NCBI GenBank assembly: GCA_903848435.1
Contig: CAINGG010000408.1
Span: 1 to 14,257, forward strand
Origin: an uncultured Actinomycetes bacterium
GTDB taxonomy: Bacteria > Actinomycetota > Actinomycetes > S36-B12
Length of the DNA stretch: 14,257 nucleotides
Reading direction: 5' to 3'
Below, one piece after another: positions 1-6,220 of the stretch. Position 1 is the stretch's first letter; each line of letters starts with the position of its first letter. The notes under the pieces were generated by a model. It worked only from the letters and a program-made list of their open reading frames with translations, made no database searches and was not told where the DNA came from. Position numbers and translations under genes: made by a program.

Positions 1-1
1 A

Positions 2-451
2 TTCGTGTGGCGTGCGCGTCGCGCGCGCAAGCTCGTCGGTGGCGGGATGCGCCAGGTGGGCATCCTTGCGGCCGCGGGGCTCATCGCGCTCGAGGAAGGG
101 CCGGACGGCACGGTCGCGCGGCTCGCCGAGGATCACGCGATGGCCCGAACCCTCGCCGAGGGCCTCGCGCAGCAGCAGGGGATCGTGAGCCCGGGCCACA
201 TCGCGCAGCCCGATGGCGATCGGCTGGATCCGGAGCGAGTGGTGACCAACTTCGTGCTCTTCGCGGTCGAGGGTGGCCCGGCGCGGCGCACGGCATACCT
301 CCAGGCGCTTCGATCACAGGGCGTCGGCATGGTCGCGTATCCGCACGGGCAGATCCGGGCCGTGACGCATCTCGGCATCGGCCCGGCCGAGGTCGAGCGG
401 GCGATCGCTGCGAGCGAGAAGGCCCTGGCCGAGACGGAGTCCGTTGCCTAG
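2..451 (+). CDS. ltaE: Low-specificity L-threonine aldolase, C-terminal part (cut by window start)
   Basis: This is the last ~150 residues of a PLP-dependent fold-type I aldolase that cleaves L-threonine or L-allo-threonine to glycine and acetaldehyde in the cytoplasm. The visible part opens with the family's conserved arginine/glycine block (RARKLVGGGMRQVGILAAAGL, seen around residues 6-26), which follows the PLP lysine region in threonine aldolases. The small C-terminal domain follows and ends at TAG 449-451. The PLP lysine and the true start lie outside the window, so completeness cannot be judged. The reading frame is open to base 2. A GTG at 5-7 exists but lies inside the conserved domain and is not a start. 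The last four bases (CTAG, 448-451) are shared with the stop of the convergent permease gene. The family call is firm; substrate preference is inferred. Confidence 0.88.
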   Translation, partial: FVWRARRARKLVGGGMRQVGILAAAGLIALEEGPDGTVARLAEDHAMARTLAEGLAQQQGIVSPGHIAQPDGDRLDPERVVTNFVLFAVEGGPARRTAYLQALRSQGVGMVAYPHGQIRAVTHLGIGPAEVERAIAASEKALAETESVA

Positions 452-1287
452 ATGCTGAGGGCGATGGCGGCACCCAGGGCGAGGACCACGCCAGCACCCT
501 GAATGCGCGTCATGCGCTCCTTGAGCACCCAGTGCGCGAGCAGGAGCGTGGCGGCCGGATAGAGGCAGCCGATCACTGCCACCACGACGAGTTCACCCTG
601 CTGCGCTGCGAGTTGAAACAGGCCGTTCGCCAGGGCATCGACCATGCCGGTGATCACGGCCAGCTTCCACGGGAAGGGACGCCATGACGATGTGCCCTTG
701 CGTGCCAGTAGGACGACGGCGACGACACACAGGAGAAGGGAGCCGACACCGCGGCCGAGCGTGGCGACCCAGATCCCGGAGTCGTCGGGTGCCACGCCGA
801 TACCGGTCAGGTAGGTGCCGATGAGCAGGCCTGCCGCCGCGGAGAGCAGCAGGGCACGCGGCGTCACGCGTCGGTGCGGACCTGGCTCGCGGCTGACCAG
901 GATGACGGCGGCGATCGCCAGGATCATGCCCCCGACCGTGAGTGCGGTGACCGTCTCCCCGCGCACGATGCCCACGACCACGGGGACGAGCGCGCCACCG
1001 AGTGCCGTCAACGGCGACACGATGCCCATCGGGCCGAGGGCCAGCGCGCCGTAGAGCGGGAACATCGCGGCCAGCCCAAATACGCCGACGAAGATCGACC
1101 AGCCGATGGCGGCCGGGCTGATGGTTCCCGGGACGATCGTGATGGCCAGCACAGTGAGCAGGACGAATCCCACGGGATAGGTCACCGAGATGACGCGCAG
1201 GCTGCCTACGCGCTTGGTCGCCAGGCCCCCGGTGAAGTCGGCGAGCCCCCAGCACAGACTGGACACGAGGGCAAGAAGCGGACTCAC
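448..1287 (-). CDS. EamA/DMT-superfamily permease
   Basis: This is a 279-residue integral membrane protein, the usual length for the drug/metabolite transporter superfamily. It shows about ten hydrophobic segments arranged as two repeated halves. The first helix carries a W-G-x-A-D-F-x-G-G pattern (residues 13-21), common in the EamA branch. The first half ends with a P-L-x-A-L-G-G-A-L-V-P-V-V helix and the second half with the re-entrant Y-P-A-A-T-L-L-L-A-H-W segment followed by K-E-R-M (about residues 243-259), the typical end of the second EamA repeat. It should export or exchange a small metabolite; the substrate cannot be read from sequence. The GTG start at 1287 is supported by a purine-rich GAGAGAGG ribosome site about 6 bases upstream. 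It converges on the threonine aldolase, sharing CTAG with its stop. An amino-acid exporter role would fit that neighbour but is speculative. Confidence 0.87.
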   Translation of the reverse strand: MSPLLALVSSLCWGLADFTGGLATKRVGSLRVISVTYPVGFVLLTVLAITIVPGTISPAAIGWSIFVGVFGLAAMFPLYGALALGPMGIVSPLTALGGALVPVVVGIVRGETVTALTVGGMILAIAAVILVSREPGPHRRVTPRALLLSAAAGLLIGTYLTGIGVAPDDSGIWVATLGRGVGSLLLCVVAVVLLARKGTSSWRPFPWKLAVITGMVDALANGLFQLAAQQGELVVVAVIGCLYPAATLLLAHWVLKERMTRIQGAGVVLALGAAIALSI

Positions 1288-1343
1288 TCAGACCTCTCTC
1301 ATGGGGGACCGGAGTACTCTCCCAGAACGGTCCGTGTTCCCTT

Positions 1344-1349
1344 TACGCT
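1344..1349 (+). promoter_or_regulatory. Likely -10 element (TACGCT) of a leaderless promoter for the FAD oxidase
   Basis: TACGCT fits the actinobacterial -10 consensus TANNNT and ends exactly 6 bases before the ATG at 1356, so transcription would begin at or next to the start codon. No GGAGG-like ribosome site precedes this ATG. No TTGACA-like -35 is visible at 16-18 bases spacing, which is common for actinobacterial promoters. The same geometry recurs at other starts in the window. Confidence 0.55.
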
Positions 1350-1355
1350 GGCGCC

Positions 1356-3152
1356 ATGACTGAGAGCCCCGAGATTCGTCGCCGCACCTTCATGGGCCTG
1401 GCCGCCGGCGCTGCTGCCGCCGCCATAACTCCCGGCATCGCCGAGGCAGCGCCCTCCGTCGCGGTCACGCCGTACTCCGCCTGGCCGTCACGTGGCCGCT
1501 GGGAGCAACTGCGACGCAAGGTGGGCCGTCGCCTCATCCGGCCGGAGCAGCCCTGGGCCAACCTCAAGTCCGGTCCGGTGCCTGCTCGACTCCGCAATCC
1601 GTGGTACCTCGAGGAGCAGGCGGGGGCGACTCAATCGACCGGCATGTACAAGGCCTGGGAGTCGACCGCCAGCGAGTACGCCGTGGCCGCGGAGAGCGCC
1701 GAAGACATCGTGGCCGCCGTCGACTTCGCGCGCGACAACAAGGTGCGCCTGGTGGTCAAGGGCACCGGCCATGACTACTACGGGCGTTCCTGCGGGCCGC
1801 GTGAGTCGCTACTCATCTGGACCCACAACATGCGCAAGATCACGGTCTCCGAGACCTTTGTCCCCCAGGGGGCGCCACCCGGGTGGCCCGCGGTGCCTGC
1901 GGTGACCACTACGGCTGGCAACCGGTGGCTCGAGGCATACACGGCTGCATCCAACTACGCGTCAAAGAACTACACGGGCCTTTACATCCAGGGCGGTGGG
2001 TGCACCAGCGTCGGCGCGTGCGGCGGCTTCGCCTTGGGCGGAGGTTTTGGATCCTTCAGCAAGCGCTTCGGCAGCGGCGCGGCGGGGGTTCTGGAGATCA
2101 CCGTCGTCCTGGCCAGCGGCAAGGTCGTCGTGGCCAATGAGTTCCAGAACCCCGATCTCTTCTGGGCGATGCGCGGCGGTGGTGGTGGCACCTTCGGCGT
2201 GGCAACCCACATGACCCTCCTCGCCCACCCCGAGCCAACGATCTCCGGATGGATCTCCGGACCCATCACCGCCAAGTCCGATGCTGCTTTCGTCGAGCTC
2301 CTGGAGCGCTACGTCGAGTTTGCCGGGACCACGCTCATCGATCCGACGTGGGGAGAAGGCGTGATCCTCAATCCCGACTACGGGATGGCGACTGAATTTG
2401 ACCGCGGTCTCAATGTCATGCAGGTGGGTTCAACCTTCCTCGATATCTCGACCGATGCGGCGGAGGCAGCCTGGGAGCCCTTCCTCGCACCGCTCAAGGC
2501 GCGGCCGTCGGACTTCAGCGTCGACGTGCACTTCAGCCAGCAGCCATTCAAGAACCGCTGGCACCCGACCACCAACGAGGCCATCTTCGACAATCGTCGT
2601 AATGCCCCGATGGGCTACTTCTGGTGGAAGGGCAATGCGTCGGAGGTGGCGGCCTACTGGGGCGCCTACGACGGACGCGGCGTGCCGTGGTCCATGACGC
2701 AGGGAGCCAACGCCAAGACGCTCGCCCAAGGCCTGTTCGATGCGTCGCGCACCTCACTCATTCTGTGGCAGACCAACAAGGCGCTCTATGGCGAGCATCC
2801 GGAGGCGAAGGAGCGCGATCTCACGACCTCCATCAACCCGGCGGTCTTCGACAACGTCGCCTTCATCACCGTTGGTGCCTGGAAGCAGGGGAAGTATCCC
2901 GGCATCAAGGGGCATGAGCCGTCAAAGGCGGAGTCGCAGGCTCAGTACGACGGCGTAATGGCTGCTTCTGCCGCCGTGCACAGGGTGACCCCGGGTGGGG
3001 GTTCGTACTCAAACGAGGGCAACTACTTCCAGGACAACTGGCAGCAGGAATTCTGGGGCGCCAACTACGACCGTCTGCTGCGCGTGAAGAAGAAGTACGA
3101 TCCGACCAATCTCTTCACCGTGCACAAGGGCGTGGGCAGCGAGGGCTACTAG
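1356..3152 (+). CDS. Tat-exported FAD-linked oxidase, berberine-bridge (BBE-like) type
   Basis: This 598-residue protein begins with a twin-arginine signal: R8-R9-R10-T-F-M, an alanine-rich hydrophobic stretch, and an A-E-A cleavage site after about residue 31. It would therefore fold in the cytoplasm and be exported with cofactor bound. Residues ~105-290 are the PCMH-type FAD-binding domain. H139 in VKGTGHDYYGRS aligns with the histidine that carries 8-alpha-linked FAD. C216 in GGGCTSVGACGGFALGGGFG aligns with the cysteine that makes the second, 6-S-cysteinyl bond in glucooligosaccharide oxidase-type enzymes, so bicovalent FAD is likely. The end (about 555-592: NYFQDNWQ, then YDPTNLFTVHKG) is the BBE domain. 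The family oxidises sugars, alkaloids, alcohols or polyketides with O2; the substrate here is unknown. It is ~100 residues longer than many relatives, with extra residues between H139 and C216. It stands alone, diverges from the permease and shares CTAG with the next stop. Confidence 0.87.
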   Translation: MTESPEIRRRTFMGLAAGAAAAAITPGIAEAAPSVAVTPYSAWPSRGRWEQLRRKVGRRLIRPEQPWANLKSGPVPARLRNPWYLEEQAGATQSTGMYKAWESTASEYAVAAESAEDIVAAVDFARDNKVRLVVKGTGHDYYGRSCGPRESLLIWTHNMRKITVSETFVPQGAPPGWPAVPAVTTTAGNRWLEAYTAASNYASKNYTGLYIQGGGCTSVGACGGFALGGGFGSFSKRFGSGAAGVLEITVVLASGKVVVANEFQNPDLFWAMRGGGGGTFGVATHMTLLAHPEPTISGWISGPITAKSDAAFVELLERYVEFAGTTLIDPTWGEGVILNPDYGMATEFDRGLNVMQVGSTFLDISTDAAEAAWEPFLAPLKARPSDFSVDVHFSQQPFKNRWHPTTNEAIFDNRRNAPMGYFWWKGNASEVAAYWGAYDGRGVPWSMTQGANAKTLAQGLFDASRTSLILWQTNKALYGEHPEAKERDLTTSINPAVFDNVAFITVGAWKQGKYPGIKGHEPSKAESQAQYDGVMAASAAVHRVTPGGGSYSNEGNYFQDNWQQEFWGANYDRLLRVKKKYDPTNLFTVHKGVGSEGY

Positions 3153-3475
3153 CCGCTCTTGCGTCGGAACTCGCGCTTGCCGCCGGCCTTGCCGGATTTC
3201 CCGGCCTTCGTCGTGCCACCCGACAGGTGCGCCTCGGATCCGAAGCCGGACTTGCGCTTCTTCTGCTCGAGCGCGTGACGGAACATCTCCTTGGGATCAT
3301 CGGAGTGGAACCTCTCGGGCGCGGGCTCCGGCTCGGGATCGGGGGTGGGTACAGGCTCAGTGGCCGTCGCCGAAGCCGCCGTCTCGGGTGTGGCGGTCTT
3401 CTTGGCGGGAGCCGCCTTCTTCGCGGTGGCCTTCTTGGGAGCCGCCTTCTTGGCGGACGTGGCCTTGTCGGTCAT
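3149..3475 (-). CDS. DUF5302-like small protein with a Lys/Ala/Pro-rich histone-like N-terminus
   Basis: This 108-residue protein has three visible parts. Residues ~4-28 are a basic low-complexity tail with two close copies of K-K-A-A-P, resembling histone H1-like tails. Residues ~38-54 are an acidic proline/glutamate linker (P-D-P-E-P-E-P-A-P-E). The C-terminal half has a short helix (DPKEMFRHALEQKK) and a glycine-rich tail ending in F-R-R-K-S-G. That helix and tail match what is known of the actinobacterial DUF5302 family, whose members end in FRRKSG; the assignment is from memory of the family pattern. Function is unknown; nucleic-acid binding by the basic tail is an inference. The ATG at 3475 lacks a ribosome site, but CACACT sits 12 to 7 bases upstream. 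It lies 30 bases behind the membrane protein gene and could also be read with it. Its stop overlaps the FAD oxidase stop. Confidence 0.72.
   Translation of the reverse strand: MTDKATSAKKAAPKKATAKKAAPAKKTATPETAASATATEPVPTPDPEPEPAPERFHSDDPKEMFRHALEQKKRKSGFGSEAHLSGGTTKAGKSGKAGGKREFRRKSG
3398..3454 (-). repeat. Degenerate in-gene repeat encoding Lys-Ala-Ala-Pro units
   Basis: Within the DUF5302-like gene, imperfect short repeats built on GCCGCCTTCTTGG (plus-strand spelling) recur several times and encode the K-K-A-A-P / A-K-K tail, residues 8-26. Such repeats can expand or contract by slippage, so tail length may vary between strains. The repeats are seen in the sequence; the variability is inferred. 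Confidence 0.6.
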
Positions 3476-3481
3476 GGGCCT

Positions 3482-3487
3482 AGTGTG
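3482..3487 (-). promoter_or_regulatory. Possible -10 element (CACACT) for the DUF5302-like gene
   Basis: On the minus strand CACACT lies 12 to 7 bases before the ATG at 3475. It matches TANNNT except for the first base. The position equals that of the better hexamers elsewhere in the window and there is no ribosome site, so a leaderless transcript is possible. Read-through from the membrane protein gene 30 bases upstream is the alternative. Confidence 0.3.
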
Positions 3488-3505
3488 TCACTCCCGTCGC
3501 CTGGC

Positions 3506-3976
3506 TCACGTCATGCCAAGGGAGATCAGGGCCACGGCGAACGAGATGGGCAGCCCGAAGTCGTAGATCAAGATGATGGTGTTGCCCGGTGCGAAGTTCT
3601 TCTTCTGGATCATCTCGCGGATGTGGTTGACCCCGGCGAGGACGAGGAAGATCGACTGTGCGACCGCGATTGGGAGCCACGCTGCTGGCGTGCTGACCGC
3701 GGCGATGATGCCTGCGACGCCAAAGCCGAGCGATGCGAAGGCGATCTCGTATTGGAAGCCATTGGTCTGCCAGCCGATCGATGCGGCCGTCTTCTTGGCG
3801 AAGACGCTGTGCATGACGAAGCTCGCGAGAAACATGAATCCACCGGGGAGGAAGAGCAGCCAGCGCATGGCGGAATCCATGAAGGTGTCATCGGCCACGC
3901 CCCCCGGTGCAGCGACGTTGAGAGCGGTGAGAATCCAGGCGAGCACCAGGGTGAGCCCGGGGATGAAGATGCCCAT
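3506..3976 (-). CDS. Small integral membrane protein, DUF6790-like
   Basis: This 156-residue protein has about five hydrophobic segments (roughly residues 2-22, 38-58, 78-95, 99-117 and 132-154). Between them are conserved-looking polar motifs: S-I-G-W-Q-T-N-G-F-Q-Y-E (66-77), N-H-I-R-E-M (117-122) and N-F-A-P-G-N (127-132). An IGW..G.FQ.E motif, then a GH/NHI motif, then a .APGN motif is the pattern I associate with DUF6790. The function of that family is not established and none is proposed here. The ATG at 3976 has no ribosome site; TACCTT lies 12 to 7 bases upstream, pointing to a leaderless mRNA. It is divergent from the amine oxidase gene, with only 34 bases between the two start codons. 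The DUF5302-like gene follows 30 bases downstream on the same strand. Confidence 0.78.
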   Translation of the reverse strand: MGIFIPGLTLVLAWILTALNVAAPGGVADDTFMDSAMRWLLFLPGGFMFLASFVMHSVFAKKTAASIGWQTNGFQYEIAFASLGFGVAGIIAAVSTPAAWLPIAVAQSIFLVLAGVNHIREMIQKKNFAPGNTIILIYDFGLPISFAVALISLGMT

Positions 3977-3982
3977 GCAGCT

Positions 3983-3988
3983 AAGGTA
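3983..3988 (-). promoter_or_regulatory. Likely -10 element (TACCTT) of a leaderless promoter for the DUF6790-like gene
   Basis: Read on the minus strand, TACCTT matches TANNNT and ends 6 bases before the ATG at 3976. It lies in the 34-base divergent gap, with the opposing -10 hexamer only 10 bases away, so the two polymerase footprints would overlap. No ribosome site is present. Confidence 0.5.
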
Positions 3989-3998
3989 GTGGCCGTCC

Positions 3999-4004
3999 TA
4001 CGAT
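3999..4004 (+). promoter_or_regulatory. Likely -10 element (TACGAT) of a leaderless promoter for the amine oxidase
   Basis: TACGAT fits TANNNT and is followed by six bases (GCGCGC) and then the GTG at 4011. The 15-base block TACGATGCGCGCGTG is nearly repeated at 14131-14145. There is no ribosome site and no clear -35. Any -35 region would fall at the start codon of the opposing gene. Confidence 0.55.
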
Positions 4005-4010
4005 GCGCGC

Positions 4011-5417
4011 GTGAGGACACTCGTGGTGGGCGCCGGCCTGTCGGGGCTCCTCACGGCTCGCGGGCTCATCCGTCGGGGCATTGACGTCACGGTTCTCGAA
4101 GCGGCGGACCGTGTCGGCGGTCGGACCTGCGCCGAGACGATCGGCCGGGGCACCTTCGACCTCGGCGGCCAGTGGATCGGGCCATCTCAGCACCGCATGA
4201 CGGCGCTCGCGGACGAACTTGGCCTGGCCACCTTCCCCACCTACGACACGGGCCGCAAGGTCCTCGACGTGGATGGGCGCATCAGCAGGTACGCCGGGTC
4301 GATCCCCTCGCTATCGCCCGTGAAGCTGGCCATCCTGCAGGCCACCATTTGGCGTATCGACCGACAGGCACGGCGTGTCTACGCTCGCGACCCGTGGAAC
4401 GCCCCCGACGCATCCGTGATGGACGGGCGCACCCTGCAGTCGTGGATGACCTCCACGGTGCCGTCACGTCTGGTCCGCGATGTCATGACCACGGCTATTC
4501 GTGTCATCTTCGGAGCCGAGCCTCGCGATCTGAGCCTGCTGTTCGCGATGTGGTACATCGGCCAGGGCGGCGGCATCTTGAGCCTGGTCGACATCCGCGA
4601 TGCGGCGCAGGCCACCCGATTCGTCGATGGGGCCCACGCCGTGTCACGGCGACTTGCCGAGGAGATGGGCGATGCGGTCGTCCTCGGGTCACCGGTGACA
4701 GCGATCGACTGGGGCCCCGAGGGTGTGATCGTGCGTACGCCGGGGCGGGAGTGGCGTGCGGACCGCCTGGTCATGGCAGCCCCGTCCAACATGGCGACCC
4801 GCATTGTGTTCGATCCCGTGCTTCCGGCTTCCCGCCGCGCGCTGATGGATCGGTTCCCGATCGGAGCCACCATCAAGTTCCACGCCCTCTACGACCGGGC
4901 CTTCTGGCGTGAGGCGGGACTGTCGGGTGAGTTGGTGTGCACCTCCGGGCCGGTCTCCGTCGTCTTCGACAACACCAGCCACGACGGGCGCCAGCCGGCG
5001 CTCACCGGGTTCTGCGTCGGCGAGGCGGCCCTGCGCGTATCGGAATTGCCGGACGCTGAGCAACGGAGAGTCTTCGAGGATGTGCTTGCCCGGGGGTTCG
5101 GGGAGGATGCGCGCGGTCACACGCATCTGCGCATCAAGGACTGGACGATCGACCCGTGGGTGCAGGGGTGCCCGACCGGGATCATGCCGCCCGGAGTTCT
5201 CGGCACCTTCGGTCCGGCGCTGCGCGCGCCCGTCGGACCGCTGCACTGGGCCGGCACCGAGACAGCGCGCGAGTGGACCGGCTACATGGAGGGTGCGGCC
5301 GAGGCGGCGGAGCGCGTGGTCGAGGAGATCACAGGTTGTCCTCCAGTGCCTGGCGCATCACGTCGGCGTTCAGGTCGCGGCCGGTCCACAGCCGCGCGTT
5401 GGTCATCGCCTGGTTGA
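4011..5417 (+). CDS. Flavin monoamine oxidase family protein with extended C-terminal tail
   Basis: This 468-residue FAD enzyme is predicted to oxidise a primary or secondary amine to an imine with release of H2O2 and ammonia. The N-terminal Rossmann motif VVGAGLSGLLTA starts at residue 5, followed by E30, GGRT (36-39) and GGQW (52-55). K289 in the IKFHALYDRAFWR region aligns with the lysine near flavin N5 in human MAO. The C-terminal FAD segment is PVGPLHWAGTETAREWTGYMEGA (407-429). C387 (QGCPTGIMPPG) aligns with MAO-A Cys406, the cysteine that binds FAD covalently. The amine is unknown (polyamine, tyramine or similar). The GTG start at 4011 is chosen because the FAD motif begins at residue 5 and a -10 hexamer sits at leaderless spacing. 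After the family end near residue 440, about 28 residues of Arg/Ser/Gly-rich tail run over the end of the convergent AroE-like gene, an overlap of 89 bases. Confidence 0.88.
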   Translation: MRTLVVGAGLSGLLTARGLIRRGIDVTVLEAADRVGGRTCAETIGRGTFDLGGQWIGPSQHRMTALADELGLATFPTYDTGRKVLDVDGRISRYAGSIPSLSPVKLAILQATIWRIDRQARRVYARDPWNAPDASVMDGRTLQSWMTSTVPSRLVRDVMTTAIRVIFGAEPRDLSLLFAMWYIGQGGGILSLVDIRDAAQATRFVDGAHAVSRRLAEEMGDAVVLGSPVTAIDWGPEGVIVRTPGREWRADRLVMAAPSNMATRIVFDPVLPASRRALMDRFPIGATIKFHALYDRAFWREAGLSGELVCTSGPVSVVFDNTSHDGRQPALTGFCVGEAALRVSELPDAEQRRVFEDVLARGFGEDARGHTHLRIKDWTIDPWVQGCPTGIMPPGVLGTFGPALRAPVGPLHWAGTETAREWTGYMEGAAEAAERVVEEITGCPPVPGASRRRSGRGRSTAARWSSPG

Positions 5418-6168
5418 CCAGCATCCCGAGGCCCTGAAGCGGCTCGGCCCCGCGGGCCTTGGCCTTCTGGAGGAACTCGGTGTCGGGCGGATTGGCGACC
5501 ACGTCTGCCACGACCATGCCCGGCTCGATCGTCGCGTAGTCCACGTCGGGGGTGTCGGTGCTGGGATAGAAGCCGATCGACGTTGCATTGACGACGACGT
5601 CGGTGCCCGCAGGCACCGCGTAGGGGCCGGTCCAGTGCGTGAAGCCCGCGGTGGCGCCGGTGCGTGCCGCGATCAGCGCCGCCAACTCCTCCCCGCGCGA
5701 GGCGGTGCGATTGACGATCTCGACGTGGGAGGCCCCGGCAAGTGCCGACTCGACGGCGATGGCCCGGGCCGCTCCACCGGCACCGAGGATCACGAAGCGT
5801 TTGCCCCGGGGGTCGATGAGGGTGCGCAGGGCATTGACGAAACCTTGGCCGTCGGTGTTCTCGCCGGTGAGGCGCCCGTTGTCGTTGATCACGCAGTTGA
5901 CGGCTCCGATGATCTCTGCTGATGGTGCCAAGGCATCGAGATAGTCGAGGATCGCGATCTTGTGCGGTATCGAGCAGTTGAAGCCGAGCCACCCCATGCC
6001 GATAGCACCCCGCACGGCGTCGCCAAGCCGCTCGGGTGGGACCTCACAGTTGATGTAGCGCACGTCGAGGCCGGCATGTTGATACGCGGCCTCCATGATG
6101 GCCACGGTGGGATTCTGCGCGGCAGACGTCGCGAAGGAGCCGGTCAGGTCGGCGAGGAATCCGGGCAT
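5329..6168 (-). CDS. Shikimate dehydrogenase-like (AroE family) NADP-dependent oxidoreductase
   Basis: This 279-residue protein has normal AroE length and two-domain order. In the substrate domain GFNCSIPHK carries the catalytic lysine (K70), and GENTDGQGF carries the catalytic aspartate (D106). The Rossmann motif GAGGAAR spans 129-135. NRT at 153-155 matches the NADP-phosphate-binding NRT of E. coli AroE. GLGML then VNQA (247-254) is the closing substrate-site motif. The S-x-S pair that holds the shikimate carboxylate (usually in SLSP) is replaced by S-A-A-Q-N-P near residues 15-20, so the substrate may differ from shikimate; the family includes quinate and amino-shikimate relatives. The ATG at 6168 is chosen because GGAGG lies 4 bases upstream; the frame stays open to 6279 but the extra residues match nothing. 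No other aro genes are nearby. Its 3' end overlaps the amine oxidase gene. Confidence 0.83.
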   Translation of the reverse strand: MPGFLADLTGSFATSAAQNPTVAIMEAAYQHAGLDVRYINCEVPPERLGDAVRGAIGMGWLGFNCSIPHKIAILDYLDALAPSAEIIGAVNCVINDNGRLTGENTDGQGFVNALRTLIDPRGKRFVILGAGGAARAIAVESALAGASHVEIVNRTASRGEELAALIAARTGATAGFTHWTGPYAVPAGTDVVVNATSIGFYPSTDTPDVDYATIEPGMVVADVVANPPDTEFLQKAKARGAEPLQGLGMLVNQAMTNARLWTGRDLNADVMRQALEDNL

Positions 6169-6220
6169 GTGTCCTCCAGGGTTGCTGACGACCCCGACCC
6201 TAGTAGGCCAGGATGCGCGC
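6169..6220. promoter_or_regulatory. Divergent promoter gap between the AroE-like and ProC-like genes
   Basis: This 52-base gap holds a GGAGG ribosome site for the minus-strand gene and, on that strand, TAGGGT at 6202-6197. This is a plausible -10 giving a leader of about 20 bases. On the plus strand CAGGAT at 6209-6214 lies 12 to 7 bases before the ATG at 6221 and fits TANNNT except for its first base. The two -10 candidates are 6 bases apart, so the promoters would compete. No -35 elements are clear. Confidence 0.4.

Noticed and set aside
7..687. 226-codon plus-strand frame across the threonine aldolase end and permease
   Set aside because: Arg/Gly-rich low-complexity translation out of phase with the aldolase and antisense to the permease; no motif or ribosome site.
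3227..4084. 285-codon plus-strand frame opposite the DUF5302-like and DUF6790-like genes
   Set aside because: The minus-strand proteins show membrane segments and family motifs; the plus frame reads as compositionally biased filler.
6095..6220. Earlier start for the ProC-like protein
   Set aside because: It would put ~42 unrelated residues before a Rossmann motif that normally begins within the first five residues, and would lie over the AroE-like gene.
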